A stretch of 35,335 bases of DNA from the NCBI GenBank assembly GCA_014801865.1, contig JAAVDH010000034.1:1-35335 (forward strand). Reading direction: 5' to 3'. This document shows, one piece after another, positions 1 through 8,018 of this stretch. Origin of the DNA: Bacteroides sp. Its GTDB lineage: Bacteria > Bacteroidota > Bacteroidia > Bacteroidales > Muribaculaceae. The first letter of the stretch is position 1, and every line of letters starts with the position of its first letter. The notes under the pieces are model-generated. The model did no database searches. It worked only from the letters and a program-made list of their open reading frames with translations, and was not told the origin of the DNA. The position numbers and the translations under genes were made by a program.

Positions 1-120
1 GGCGTATTTTGCCAAGATTTCGTCAGTCACGATGCCCGCATCGCTCCTTCCTCAACTTGCAAAATCCATCCAAAAATATTCTCAAAATCATTCGCACATA
101 AATTTAAACAGTTTCTAAAG
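1..120. repeat. Partial dispersed palindromic element, cut by the window edge
   Basis: This stretch holds no gene. It contains a perfect inner hairpin (cgatgc/gcatcg around 29-42) flanked by imperfectly complementary arms rich in ATTTT/AAAAT, and ends in an AAATTTAAACAGTTTCT arm near 99-116. The order of short blocks (GGCGT-TTTT, inner hairpin, CCTTC-CA, AAAATC-ATCC-AAAATA-TCTC) matches the interior of the element at 11697-11890. The 16 bases around the inner hairpin also recur at the extreme right end of the window. I read it as the right half of a family member lying downstream of metK. Membership rests on visual alignment only. Confidence 0.55.
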
Positions 121-144
121 GCTTCTCAAGTTATGTTAGCAATA

Positions 145-1449
145 TCAGAGTCCGAAGGCCTTCTTGACGGAGTCGACCATGTCGAGTTTCTCCCAGGTGA
201 AGAGCTCTACGGTGTGGGTGCGGTTGCCCCAATAGGGCGACTTAAATTCCTTGGTGACGGTGACCGGCTGACGGCCTACGTGGCCATAAGCGGCTGTCTC
301 GCGATAGATGGGATTGCGCAGTTTCAGGCGCTTCTCTATCTGGTGGGGTGTCATGGGGAAGAGTTCGGCTACCTTGGCTGAAATTTCAGGATCGGAAAGG
401 GCCACCTTGGCAGTGCCCTTGGTGTCGACATAGAGGCTTACGGGCTGTGCCTCACCGATGGCGTAGGCTACCTGCACGAGCGCTTCGTCGGCCACTCCGG
501 CTGCCACAAGATTCTTGGCGATGTGGCGTGCGGCATAGGCCGCGCTGCGGTCTACCTTGCTGGGGTCTTTGCCTGAGAATGCTCCGCCGCCGTGGGCACC
601 GCGTCCGCCGTAAGTGTCAACAATGATTTTACGGCCGGTCAGACCGGTATCGCCGTGGGGGCCGCCGATAACGAATTTGCCTGTACGGTTGACCAGCAGT
701 TTCACATCGTCGTCAAGCATCGCGGCCAGTGCGGGCGACAGCTGAGCCTTGACACGGGGCAGGAGGATATTGCGCACATCCTCTTCGATACGGCTGCGCA
801 TGGCCTCGTCAGCCTCGGCACACTGCTCGGGAGTAGCGCCCTCGGGAGCCTGCACGAATTCATCGTGCTGAGTAGAGATGACGATGGTGTCGATGCGCAC
901 GGGCTTGCCGTCGGGGGTATACTCTACGGTCACCTGGCTTTTGGAGTCGGGACGCAGGTAGGTCATTTCCTTGCCCTCGCGACGTATGGCGGCCAGTTCG
1001 CGCACCAACATGTGACTCAGGTCAATGGGCAGGGGCATATAGTTGTCGGTCTCGTTGCAGGCATAGCCGAACATCATGCCCTGGTCGCCGGCACCCTGCA
1101 TCTCGGCCTCTTCGCGCTCCACGCCTCGGTTGATGTCGGCGCTCTGCTCGTGAAGAGCTGAGAGCACACCGCAGGAATCGGCGTCGAACTTCAGGTCGCT
1201 TGAGTTGTAACCGATGGAGCTTATGACGTCGCGTGTCACCTCCATGAGGTCAATGTAAGTACGGCTCTTTACCTCGCCGGCCACCACTACCTGGCCTGTG
1301 GTCACGAGGGTTTCGCATGCTACCTTCGACTGAGGGTCGTAGGCGAGCATGGCGTCAAGCACGGCGTCGGAAATCTGGTCGGCTACCTTATCGGGGTGTC
1401 CTTCCGATACACTTTCTGATGTAAACAGATAGTTCTTTTCTGTTGTCAT
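145..1449 (-). CDS. metK: S-adenosylmethionine synthetase
   Basis: Makes S-adenosylmethionine from methionine and ATP in the cytosol, the methyl donor used by several other products here (RlmN, RsmH). The N-terminal signature [18 protein letters not shown] carries the catalytic His (about residue 18). The ATP-binding [12 protein letters not shown] motif is in the first half and the glycine-rich [19 protein letters not shown] motif in the second. The 434-residue length exceeds E. coli MetK (384), as is usual in Bacteroidetes. I place the start at MTTEKNYLF rather than 57 bases upstream, because the extra 19 residues are low-complexity leader sequence and the family begins just before the FTSESV motif. 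The gene stands alone, with a promoter and SAM-II-like element upstream that suggest feedback control by its product. Confidence 0.96.
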   Translation of the reverse strand: MTTEKNYLFTSESVSEGHPDKVADQISDAVLDAMLAYDPQSKVACETLVTTGQVVVAGEVKSRTYIDLMEVTRDVISSIGYNSSDLKFDADSCGVLSALHEQSADINRGVEREEAEMQGAGDQGMMFGYACNETDNYMPLPIDLSHMLVRELAAIRREGKEMTYLRPDSKSQVTVEYTPDGKPVRIDTIVISTQHDEFVQAPEGATPEQCAEADEAMRSRIEEDVRNILLPRVKAQLSPALAAMLDDDVKLLVNRTGKFVIGGPHGDTGLTGRKIIVDTYGGRGAHGGGAFSGKDPSKVDRSAAYAARHIAKNLVAAGVADEALVQVAYAIGEAQPVSLYVDTKGTAKVALSDPEISAKVAELFPMTPHQIEKRLKLRNPIYRETAAYGHVGRQPVTVTKEFKSPYWGNRTHTVELFTWEKLDMVDSVKKAFGL

Positions 1450-1481
1450 ATGTCGATATTGTTTTTGTTTTTTTATAATCA

Positions 1482-1618
1482 CAAAAAAAATGCGCAGACA
1501 TGGCATAGCTTGCCGGTCTACACATCAAAAACAACTCTATAGTAGAGAATCAATTATGGATCAAAACTTCCGCCGCAGCGCCCGTGCCGACCATATTCGG
1601 GTCAGTATTCTGCGCATT
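1482..1618 (-). promoter_or_regulatory. metK leader: long-range helix next to a U tract
   Basis: On the minus strand AATGCGCAGA (1618-1609) is perfectly complementary to TCTGCGCATT (1498-1489), and the second arm runs straight into eight U (1490-1483). The intervening ~110 nt contains its own small hairpin (CTCTA-CTA-TAGAG). A 10-bp helix followed by a U run looks like a terminator or a switchable structure between the aptamer and metK. The loop is long for a simple intrinsic terminator, so the role is an inference. Confidence 0.4.
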
Positions 1619-1685
1619 GGCCATACCGCGCTATCACTACCACAGCCTTCTGTCCTCTGACGTAATGGCTCATGACATCGTGAAT

Positions 1686-1740
1686 GGCTTGATTCATTTT
1701 AGCATTTTTGAAGTGGTTGCAAGCAGCCAAATCTTTCCAC
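1686..1740 (-). promoter_or_regulatory. SAM-II-like riboswitch aptamer upstream of metK
   Basis: Read on the minus strand, this 55-nt segment has the layout of the SAM-II (metA/SAM_alpha) pseudoknot. P1 is GUGG (1740-1737) with CCAC (1716-1713). Its loop holds GAUUU (1733-1729) and UUGCAA (1722-1717). An A-rich linker and GCUAAAA (1703-1697) follow. AGCC (1689-1686) can pair back with GGCU (1728-1725) to form the pseudoknot stem. GAUUU, UUGCAA and GCUAAA are hallmark conserved blocks of SAM-II as I remember the family. The gene context (SAM synthetase) and an upstream promoter whose transcript would contain it both fit. The aptamer lies 236 nt before the metK start, farther than in many SAM-II cases. 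SAM-V, a close structural relative, is the main alternative. Confidence 0.7.
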
Positions 1741-1814
1741 TTTTGCATCTGCGCCCGAACACTCCACATCGCCTGTGCGGGCCATGCGGTAGCATCCCTT
1801 GCGGAATTGCACTG

Positions 1815-1846
1815 CAAAATTACCACTTTTCCTTCACTCTCCCAAA
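1815..1846 (-). promoter_or_regulatory. Bacteroidetes-type promoter for metK leader
   Basis: Minus strand: -33 TTTG (1846-1843), 20-nt spacer, -7 TAATTTTG (1822-1815), an exact match to TTTG-N20-TAnnTTTG. Transcription would start near 1808, about 70 nt before the riboswitch. Confidence 0.7.
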
Positions 1847-1871
1847 AAAAACTTTTCAATACTCCGTTCAA

Positions 1872-2703
1872 AAATCCCTATATAATGTTAAGACACCTCT
1901 ATATAAAATGAAAGTGCACTTCTTCACAGAAGCGCACCTCCCTCATAACCAAAATTCAAGTATATAATGTCTAACAAAACTTACAATATTCATCCGATAT
2001 TCAATCGGACACAATTCAGAGATTAACTACTAAAAATCAAGAAAATATAAAGTCTATCAAGTACAATGAAAAACAATTATCGGATATTATGAAACAAGTC
2101 TATCAAAGATGAGTTATGCTGTCAGAGATAATGGCCAATTACAAAAAAAACATGGACTGATTATCTCTGATTATAAGTTGGGGGATGCGCGGTGAAGCGA
2201 CATCCACCGTGATTTGTCGCAGGGAAATAACTGCTACAGAAATTAGGTACAGAGATTTGTAATGCGTTAATAAGATGTGGGATTAGTTCATATCGCGGAG
2301 AGAGAGAAAGGGTGATTGTATGTATTGAGGAGAGTTTTGACAGGAGAGATAGAGAATGAGTAATAAACAAATCGGTTTTCTTTATGTAAGCCGAAAAAAA
2401 CTGTTTTATGCTATAATGATCGGTGGAGGGTCATTTTTTTCTAAGCGAGGGGGATTGGTTGGTTTTATAGATATTGTTGACTGATAAGTTAGTTGGTTTT
2501 ACAGATATGTTGTGTTATGCAGATTGACTTCTGATTCGGGTCGTGTATGAATCAGTTACATCAAGAAAACGCTATGGTATGACGAAAATTGCGTAACTTC
2601 GCAGGATTAACATTTTATGTGTAGATGTTTAACATCTTTATACAGATACGGAGTTGTTTTCCGTGGGAACAGATCCTCCGGATGACGCTCTAATATAACA
2701 GCA
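1872..2703. other. AT-rich intergenic region without a convincing gene
   Basis: About 830 bases between the metK promoter and rlmN, clearly richer in A/T than the flanking genes. Contents seen: a near-perfect hairpin (GTGCACTTCT/AGAAGCGCAC, about 1914-1937), a CCGAT/ATCGG hairpin near 1994-2008, interleaved pairings GCGACA/TGTCGC and CGGTG/CACCG in 2185-2228, a direct repeat TTGGTTTTA(T/C)AGATA in 2455-2513, and a perfect AGATGTT/AACATCT hairpin at 2623-2637. A 42-codon ORF (2356-2484, plus) follows a purine-rich stretch, but nothing else supports it. A weak -7-like TAACTTCG at 2594-2601 could serve rlmN, though no -33 box is evident. Confidence 0.5.
2455..2513. repeat. Short direct repeat, two copies about 35 bases apart
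   Basis: TTGGTTTTATAGATA and TTGGTTTTACAGATA occur one after the other, each followed by a GTTG-like tail, upstream of rlmN. It probably arose by local duplication; no function is evident. Confidence 0.6.
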
Positions 2704-3744
2704 ATGACTACTGATAATCAAATAATTACCACCAAAAAACCTCTCATCGGGCTTACTCTTGACCAGCTCAAGGGCGTAGCTAAGGAATGTGGCATGCCTC
2801 AGTTTGCAGCCAAGCAGATGGCCGACTGGCTTTATGTAAAGAAAGTGACCGATATAGACAGTATGACCAATCTGTCGAAGAAGGCACGCGAGGTACTGGC
2901 ACGCACGTATGAGGTAGGCCGTCAGCGCCCCATCACTCAGCAACGTTCGGTGGACGGCACTGTAAAGTATCTTTTTCCCGGTGTGGGAGGCCGCGACATT
3001 GAGTCGGTAATGATTCCCGACCGCGAGCGCGCCACACTGTGCGTAAGCTCACAGGCAGGCTGCAAGATGAATTGCCAATTCTGCATGACCGGACGACAGG
3101 GATTTCACGGCGATCTTACGGCAGCGGCAATCATCAATCAGGTATTGTCGGTAGACGAGAGCGATGACCTCACCAATATAGTGTTCATGGGCATGGGTGA
3201 GCCGCTTGACAATATCGGCCCGGTGATGGCGGCGATCGAGATACTCACCGCTCCGTGGGGACTGGCGTGGAGTCCGAAGCGTATCACGGTGTCATCCATA
3301 GGCAAACTCTCGGCCATGCGTGAATTGCTTGACAAGACCAAGGTGCATGTGGCTATATCGGTTCATTCACCATTCTCGAGCGAGCGCCGCGAACTTATGC
3401 CTGTGGAGGGTGCCTACCCCATAGCGTCGGTCATGGCTCTGCTCAGCGAGTATGACTTCACACATCAGCGCCGACTGAGCGTGGAGTATATAATGTGGCG
3501 CGGCATTAACGATGACCAGCGCCATGCGCAGGCCCTTGGACGTCTGATACGCGGGCTTGAGTGTCGCGTCAACCTCATACGCTTCCATGCTATACCTGAC
3601 AGCGACCTGCGTCCCTGCTCCGAGAGGGTCATGGAGGAATTCCGCGATCAGCTCAACGCCATGGGTATCACCGCCACTATCCGTGCCTCGCGCGGCGAGG
3701 ATATCATGGCTGCCTGCGGGATGCTCGCCGGCAAGAAGAGATAA
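2704..3744 (+). CDS. rlmN: Dual-specificity 23S rRNA/tRNA adenine-C2 methyltransferase RlmN
   Basis: Radical-SAM enzyme that methylates C2 of A2503 in 23S rRNA, and A37 of some tRNAs. The CxxxCxxC iron-sulfur motif is at C120, C124 and C127 (GCKMNCQFC), inside the characteristic SSQAGC-MTGRQG context. The downstream GMGEPLDN motif is present, as is the C-terminal Cys (C338, in MAACGML) that carries the methyl intermediate in characterised RlmN. Its 346 residues are normal for the family. The ATG at 2704 gives an N-terminus starting just before the helical accessory domain. It is the only large plus-strand gene in the left part of the window and converges with der across a palindromic repeat. 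Confidence 0.95.
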   Translation: MTTDNQIITTKKPLIGLTLDQLKGVAKECGMPQFAAKQMADWLYVKKVTDIDSMTNLSKKAREVLARTYEVGRQRPITQQRSVDGTVKYLFPGVGGRDIESVMIPDRERATLCVSSQAGCKMNCQFCMTGRQGFHGDLTAAAIINQVLSVDESDDLTNIVFMGMGEPLDNIGPVMAAIEILTAPWGLAWSPKRITVSSIGKLSAMRELLDKTKVHVAISVHSPFSSERRELMPVEGAYPIASVMALLSEYDFTHQRRLSVEYIMWRGINDDQRHAQALGRLIRGLECRVNLIRFHAIPDSDLRPCSERVMEEFRDQLNAMGITATIRASRGEDIMAACGMLAGKKR

Positions 3745-3770
3745 CCCCTCCCCCCTCCAATCATTTAGTC

Positions 3771-3965
3771 ATGATACTCAAAACAGCAATAAGCGAAGGT
3801 ATAGAAAGCGGCATTGCCGAAGATTTCGACCCTGACACGTATCTAAAGGCGCTTAAAGCCTCACGAAACAATGGCAAGATATCGTTTGTCAAACAAGCCA
3901 TTAGAAGACCTGAGCAGATGGAGTTACGGAGTAAATGGTTTACAGAATCCGCCCCCCATAGATAG
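3771..3965 (+). CDS. Short ORF resembling the C-terminal part of a ParD-type antitoxin
   Basis: A 64-codon ORF 26 bases after rlmN. Residues 8-29 (SEGIESGIAEDFDPDTYLK) resemble the C-terminal toxin-binding segment of small ParD-like antitoxins, which often end in IESG-EDFD. No N-terminal DNA-binding half precedes it and no ParE/RelE-type toxin follows. The last ~20 residues appear to read into the composite palindromic repeat that starts around 3950. I take it as a decayed antitoxin tail or an unrelated small protein. Expression is unproven. Confidence 0.3.
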   Translation: MILKTAISEGIESGIAEDFDPDTYLKALKASRNNGKISFVKQAIRRPEQMELRSKWFTESAPHR

Positions 3966-4124
3966 AGTGCCGGAGGCATGATGTTGTTTATAACCGTGGA
4001 TGACCGCAGGGAGTCCACGGATTGGAATAACGCCCAGTAAAAAGAGTCGCGGAGCGACGATGTTGTCGGTATAGTCTCTTTACACAAAAGACTTACCTGT
4101 TACATCGTCGCTCCGCGACTCTTT
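3965..4124. repeat. Composite palindromic (REP/BIME-like) repeat between convergent genes
   Basis: Two related modules share the pattern GAGT-palindrome-ATGTTGT: GAGTGCCGGAGGCATGATGT at 3965-3984 and GAGTCGCGGAGCGACGATGT at 4044-4063. The first is followed by a CCGTGGA/TCCACGG hairpin (3994-4000 with 4014-4020). The second forms a perfect 23-bp inverted repeat, 4041-4063 with 4102-4124, whose 38-nt loop contains a further AGTCT/AGACT hairpin. Its position between the ends of rlmN and der lets it act as a two-way terminator. The modular palindromes look like a dispersed REP-type element. Confidence 0.7.
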
Positions 4125-4179
4125 GTGTAGAGAGTTAACGCACCCTCTTTATCGCTGCTCCCCGGGGGAGGTAAGCAGT

Positions 4180-5499
4180 TTACTTTTCGCGCATGAAGAT
4201 ATTGATGGGGGTACCACGGAAGTCCCAGCGCTCGCGTATCTGGTTTTCGAGATAGCGGCGGTAGGGTTCCTTGACCCACTGCGGAAGGTTACAGAAGAAT
4301 ATGAAGGTAGGTATGGGAGCATCCTTAAGCATGGTCACATACTTAATCTTGATAAACTTGCCCTTGTTGGATGGCGGGGGATATGCGGCGATTACTTCCT
4401 GCATCACGGTGTTGAGCTGTGAGGTAGGAACAATGCGCTTACGGTTGTTGTAGACATCTACCGCTGTCTCCAGCACCTTATATATACGCTGCTTGGTGAG
4501 CGTAGAAGTGAAGATGATGGGAAAGTCGGTAAAGGGGGCGAAACGGTTGCGGATAGCTGTCTCGAAGGTACGGATGGCCTCCTGCGACTTGTTTTCCACG
4601 AGGTCCCACTTGTTGACGCAGACTACGAGTCCTTTCTTATTCTTCTGAATAAGAGAGAAGATATTGACATCCTGAGTCTCAATACCGCGGGTAGCGTCAA
4701 TCATAAGGATGCACACGTCGGCGGCCTCAATGGCGCGTATGCTGCGGATTACCGAGTAGTATTCGATATCCTCCGTCACCTTATTCTTCTTACGTATACC
4801 GGCGGTATCCACCAGATAGAAGTCAAAACCGAACTTATTGTAGCGGGTGTAGATACTGTCGCGAGTTGTGCCGGCTATGTCGGTCACGATGTGACGGTCT
4901 TCGCCGATAAAGGCGTTGATAAGACTCGATTTACCTGCATTAGGACGTCCTACGATGGCAAACTTGGGTAGGTTCTCAAGCTTGGCCTGCTCATCCTCAT
5001 CCACAGGAGGGAGCTTGGCCACCACTTCATCGAGCAGATCGCCTGTGCCACTGCCGTTGACGGCCGACACGGGTATGGGGTCGCCCAGGCCGAGCTTGTA
5101 GAACTCGGGCACATTGTAGAGCCAGTCGTTGGAGTCAACCTTGTTGGCCACCAGAAGTACGGGCTTCTTTGACTTGCGCAGTATTTCGGCCACGTGGTCA
5201 TCGAGGTCGGTAACACCGTTCATGGCGTCGACCACAAACAGTATTTCGTCGGCCTGCTCGATGGCCACCTGTACCTGTTTATTGATTTCGCCCTCGAAGA
5301 TATCTTCGGAGTTCACCACCCAACCACCGGTGTCAACGATTGAAAATTCCTTGCCTACCCAATCGACCTTGCCGTACTGACGGTCGCGGGTTGTGCCCGC
5401 GGTCTCGTCAACGATGGCCGACCGAGTCTGTGTCAAGCGGTTGAAGAGAGTGGATTTACCCACATTAGGGCGACCCACTATCGCTATCATCTGACCCAT
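4180..5499 (-). CDS. der: Ribosome biogenesis GTPase Der (EngA)
   Basis: Tandem-GTPase factor needed for 50S subunit maturation. The first G domain has GRPNVGKST at residues 9-17, DTGG near 57 and NKVD at 119-122. The second has GRPNAGKSS at 184-192, DTAG, and NKWD near 296. The C-terminal ~110 residues form the KH-like domain. Its 439 residues match the family (about 435-490). The start [14 protein letters not shown] places the P-loop where other Der proteins have it. It follows era after 25 bases and is probably co-transcribed with it. Confidence 0.96.
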   Translation of the reverse strand: MGQMIAIVGRPNVGKSTLFNRLTQTRSAIVDETAGTTRDRQYGKVDWVGKEFSIVDTGGWVVNSEDIFEGEINKQVQVAIEQADEILFVVDAMNGVTDLDDHVAEILRKSKKPVLLVANKVDSNDWLYNVPEFYKLGLGDPIPVSAVNGSGTGDLLDEVVAKLPPVDEDEQAKLENLPKFAIVGRPNAGKSSLINAFIGEDRHIVTDIAGTTRDSIYTRYNKFGFDFYLVDTAGIRKKNKVTEDIEYYSVIRSIRAIEAADVCILMIDATRGIETQDVNIFSLIQKNKKGLVVCVNKWDLVENKSQEAIRTFETAIRNRFAPFTDFPIIFTSTLTKQRIYKVLETAVDVYNNRKRIVPTSQLNTVMQEVIAAYPPPSNKGKFIKIKYVTMLKDAPIPTFIFFCNLPQWVKEPYRRYLENQIRERWDFRGTPINIFMREK

Positions 5500-5524
5500 A
5501 TATATATTTTGTAGTTTTTTTTGA

Positions 5525-6418
5525 TTATTCGATATATCCGAAGGCCTTGAGCTTGTTCTCGCGCGAACGCCAGTTAGCCTCTACCTTCACAAGCAGTTCG
5601 AGGTAGACTTTCTTGTCGAAGAAGGCCTCGATATCTTTACGTGCTTCGGTGCCTACGCGTTTGAGCATGGAACCTCCCTTACCTATGAGGATGCCTTTCT
5701 GGCTGTCACGCTCCACATAGATTACCGCCATGATATGTATGGCGCCTTCCTTTTCGTCAAACTTCTCTACGACGACTTCTACGGAGTAAGGTACCTCCTT
5801 ATCGTAGTGAAGCAGTATCTTTTCGCGGATAATCTCCGTAACGAAGAAGCGGGCGGGCTTATCGGTAAGGGCATCTTTCCCGAAATATGGTGCTGACTCG
5901 GGGAGAAGCTCCACGATACGTGTCATAAGATTTACGACATTGAAATGCTCTTTAGCCGAGGTGGGGAATATCTCTGCATTGGGGAGTGTGGCTTTCCACT
6001 TGTTAACTACTTCTTCGAGCTGAGTCTGATCCTTAAGCAAGTCAATCTTATTGATTACCAGCAGTACGGGGACCTTCTCTTTAGCCACTTTGACAAGGAA
6101 GTCGGCATTCTTTTCGGGAGTTTCCACTACGTCGGTCACGTAGAGCAGTATATCGGCATCGGTGAGGGCGCCCTCGGAGTAGGAACGCATACTCTCCTGA
6201 AGCTTATACTTAGGAGCAAGCACACCGGGAGTATCGCTGAACACGATCTGATATTCCGGAGTGTTGACTATGCCCATGATTCTGTGGCGGGTGGTCTGAG
6301 CCTTGGAGGTGATGATGCTCACTCTTTCGCCCACGAGGTCGTTCATCAGAGTGGATTTACCTACATTAGGATTACCTACGATATTAACGAACCCTGCCTT
6401 ATGATTAATGTTTTCCAT
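5525..6418 (-). CDS. era: GTPase Era
   Basis: Ribosome-associated GTPase binding the 3' end of 16S rRNA during 30S maturation. With the start at [10 protein letters not shown] the P-loop GNPNVGKST is at residues 15-23 and DTPG at 62-65, followed by NKID. A C-terminal KH domain contains the [14 protein letters not shown]-binding signature. This start gives 297 residues, close to the usual ~300. An upstream in-frame Met would add 21 residues (MSRFVEKMMK...) unlike Era N-termini. It sits downstream of the fabH terminator, so a promoter between 6419 and 6530 is expected. I could not identify a clear one. Confidence 0.96.
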   Translation of the reverse strand: MENINHKAGFVNIVGNPNVGKSTLMNDLVGERVSIITSKAQTTRHRIMGIVNTPEYQIVFSDTPGVLAPKYKLQESMRSYSEGALTDADILLYVTDVVETPEKNADFLVKVAKEKVPVLLVINKIDLLKDQTQLEEVVNKWKATLPNAEIFPTSAKEHFNVVNLMTRIVELLPESAPYFGKDALTDKPARFFVTEIIREKILLHYDKEVPYSVEVVVEKFDEKEGAIHIMAVIYVERDSQKGILIGKGGSMLKRVGTEARKDIEAFFDKKVYLELLVKVEANWRSRENKLKAFGYIE

Positions 6419-6530
6419 TATACTTGAAATTTTGGTGAGTATTCCTCTACATTTCATCATTTTTTCTACGAAGCGTGACAATCAATGCACTCCGCAACGA
6501 GGCTGTAGAGTTTAGCCTGTAGTATTAAAA

Positions 6531-6573
6531 CAAAAATAGCACCCATATAGATGCTATTTTTGTAATTTTTTTT
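6531..6573. terminator. Hairpin terminator between fabH and era
   Basis: CAAAAATAGCA (6531-6541) pairs with TGCTATTTTTG (6552-6562) around a 10-nt loop. Its strand symmetry gives a U-rich 3' side in both directions. On the minus strand it lies 36 bases after the fabH stop, so it should end fabH transcripts. Confidence 0.75.
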
Positions 6574-6598
6574 TGCAGAGGAACAGTTAGGGAACTAA

Positions 6599-7585
6599 TT
6601 AAAGGTCCCAGACGATATACATGGCACCCCATGTAAATCCTGCACCGAAGGCTGTAAGTATCAGCTTGTCACCCTTCTTGAGCTTGCTCTTATATTCGTC
6701 AAGACACAGAGGTATTGAGGCGGCTGAGGTGTTACCATAGCGTTCGATATTTACCAATACTTTCTCCAGGGGCATACCGGCGCGTGAGGCCACAGCCTCG
6801 ATGATGCGCATGTTGGCCTGGTGAGGTATCATGTAGTCTACGTCGTCAACGGTGAGGTTGTTGCGGCGCATGACCTCGCAGGTTGACTCAAACATGTCGG
6901 TAACGGCGTTCTTATACACGTTGCGGCCATCCTGGAACACATAGTGCTCATCGGCCTGCACGGTCTCTACGGTAGCGGGATATTTTGAGCCACCGGCCTT
7001 CATCAGCAGGTGGTCACGACCTTCACCGTCAACATAGAACACTCCGTCCATGATGCCTACATTCGCTTCCTCGGTGGGTTCTACGAGTACGCAACCGGCA
7101 CCGTCGCCAAACAGCGGACAGGTAGCGCGGTCCTTATAGTTGACCATAGATGACATCTTTTCAGTGGCCACTACGATTACCTTCTTGCGAAGACCGCTTT
7201 TGACGTATGCGCAAGCATCCTGGAGAGCCACGATGAAGCCGGCGCAGGCTGCCTGGAGGTCATAGCCATAGGCGTTCTTGAGTCCACATCCGTGAATCAT
7301 CACAGAGGCAGTCGAGGGAAATCTGTAGTCGGGGTTCGAGGTAGCACATATCAGCAGGTCTACCTCCTCAGGCTTGGTGCCGGTGTCGGCAAGAAGCTTC
7401 TCAATGGCTTTGATGCCCATATACGATGAGCCTTCGCCCTCGAGCTTGAGGATTCGACGCTCCTTGATACCTACGCGTGTGGTAATCCACTCGTCGTTTG
7501 TATCCACCATTTTTGAGAGCATCTCATTGTCCAGCACGTCATCGGGTGCGTAAGATGCTATGCCCGCAATTCTCGCATTCAGCAT
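6599..7585 (-). CDS. fabH: 3-oxoacyl-ACP synthase III (FabH)
   Basis: Starts type II fatty-acid synthesis by condensing an acyl-CoA with malonyl-ACP. The Cys-His-Asn triad is visible: C114 in QAACAGF, H255 in IPHQAN and N285 in RYGNTSAAS. Its 328 residues are standard. It follows rpmF at a distance of 176 bases; plsX, which sits between rpmF and fabH in many bacteria, is absent, as is usual in Bacteroidales. The spacer contains a strong hairpin. A terminator follows the gene. Confidence 0.95.
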   Translation of the reverse strand: MLNARIAGIASYAPDDVLDNEMLSKMVDTNDEWITTRVGIKERRILKLEGEGSSYMGIKAIEKLLADTGTKPEEVDLLICATSNPDYRFPSTASVMIHGCGLKNAYGYDLQAACAGFIVALQDACAYVKSGLRKKVIVVATEKMSSMVNYKDRATCPLFGDGAGCVLVEPTEEANVGIMDGVFYVDGEGRDHLLMKAGGSKYPATVETVQADEHYVFQDGRNVYKNAVTDMFESTCEVMRRNNLTVDDVDYMIPHQANMRIIEAVASRAGMPLEKVLVNIERYGNTSAASIPLCLDEYKSKLKKGDKLILTAFGAGFTWGAMYIVWDL

Positions 7586-7761
7586 ATTGGCAGTTTTTTC
7601 TTGATTGGTTGACTCGGTTCATGGCTATATACGGCAATATCCTCCCTTTCAACCGGGGTTGGCCATAGGGAGAATTATTATGGTCAGTCCATGCAGATTG
7701 ATGTGTCTGCATGGGACTTGACCGTTGAGCCGTAGTTAAGCCTTAATGTAGGGAATGTGGA
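7586..7761 (-). other. rpmF-fabH spacer with stable hairpin
   Basis: GGTCAGTCCATGCAGA (7682-7697) pairs, with two small bulges, with TCTGCATGGGACTTGACC (7706-7723) around an 8-nt loop. A second small palindrome, CAACCGGGGTTG, lies at 7650-7661. No U tract follows on the minus strand, so it does not look like a simple terminator. It may tune processing or expression between rpmF and fabH. Confidence 0.5.
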
Positions 7762-7947
7762 TTAGAGGGCTGCTGCCTTCTCAATGACGATTTTGCCACG
7801 ATAGTAGCCACATTCTCCGCATACGGTGTGGTACACATGCCATGAGCCACAGTTGGGGCAGAGTGCAAGGGTGGGAGCCACAGCCTTGTCGTGGGTGCGG
7901 CGCTTAGCGGTGCGGGTCTTTGATTGCTTTCGTTTAGGATGTGCCAT
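7762..7947 (-). CDS. rpmF: 50S ribosomal protein L32
   Basis: Small basic protein of the large subunit. The N-terminus MAHPKRKQSKTRTAKRRTH is the L32 signature. Four cysteines, C30, C33, C43 and C46 (CPNC and CGEC), form the zinc ribbon of the zinc-binding paralogue type. Its 61 residues are normal. It lies 71 bases after the DUF177 gene, the widely conserved yceD-rpmF pairing, and is probably transcribed from the promoter at 8651-8682. Confidence 0.97.
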   Translation of the reverse strand: MAHPKRKQSKTRTAKRRTHDKAVAPTLALCPNCGSWHVYHTVCGECGYYRGKIVIEKAAAL

Positions 7948-8018
7948 TGCTTTGTTATTTTGATATTTTCTTTGTTTATTATTTATGTCGGCGCGGTAAT
8001 ATGGTTACCGCTTTAGAG

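Noticed and set aside
592-1161. 189-codon plus-strand ORF
   Set aside because: Lies wholly inside metK on the opposite strand; a coding-strand shadow.
1602-1871. 89-codon minus-strand ORF upstream of metK
   Set aside because: Its start lies upstream of the predicted transcription start near 1808, and its middle coincides with the SAM-II-like aptamer. The reading frame is better explained by the leader RNA.
2161-2370. 69-codon minus-strand ORF in the AT-rich region
   Set aside because: Low-complexity Leu/Ser/Thr composition, no recognisable domain, and it overlaps interleaved inverted repeats.
2356-2484. 42-codon plus-strand ORF preceded by a purine-rich stretch
   Set aside because: Purine-rich ribosome-binding sites are a weak signal in Bacteroidetes, the product has no recognisable features, and the end overlaps a direct repeat.
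3761-4087. 108-codon minus-strand ORF between rlmN and der
   Set aside because: It is a translation through the palindromic repeat and the opposite strand of the small plus-strand ORF, with no domain of its own.
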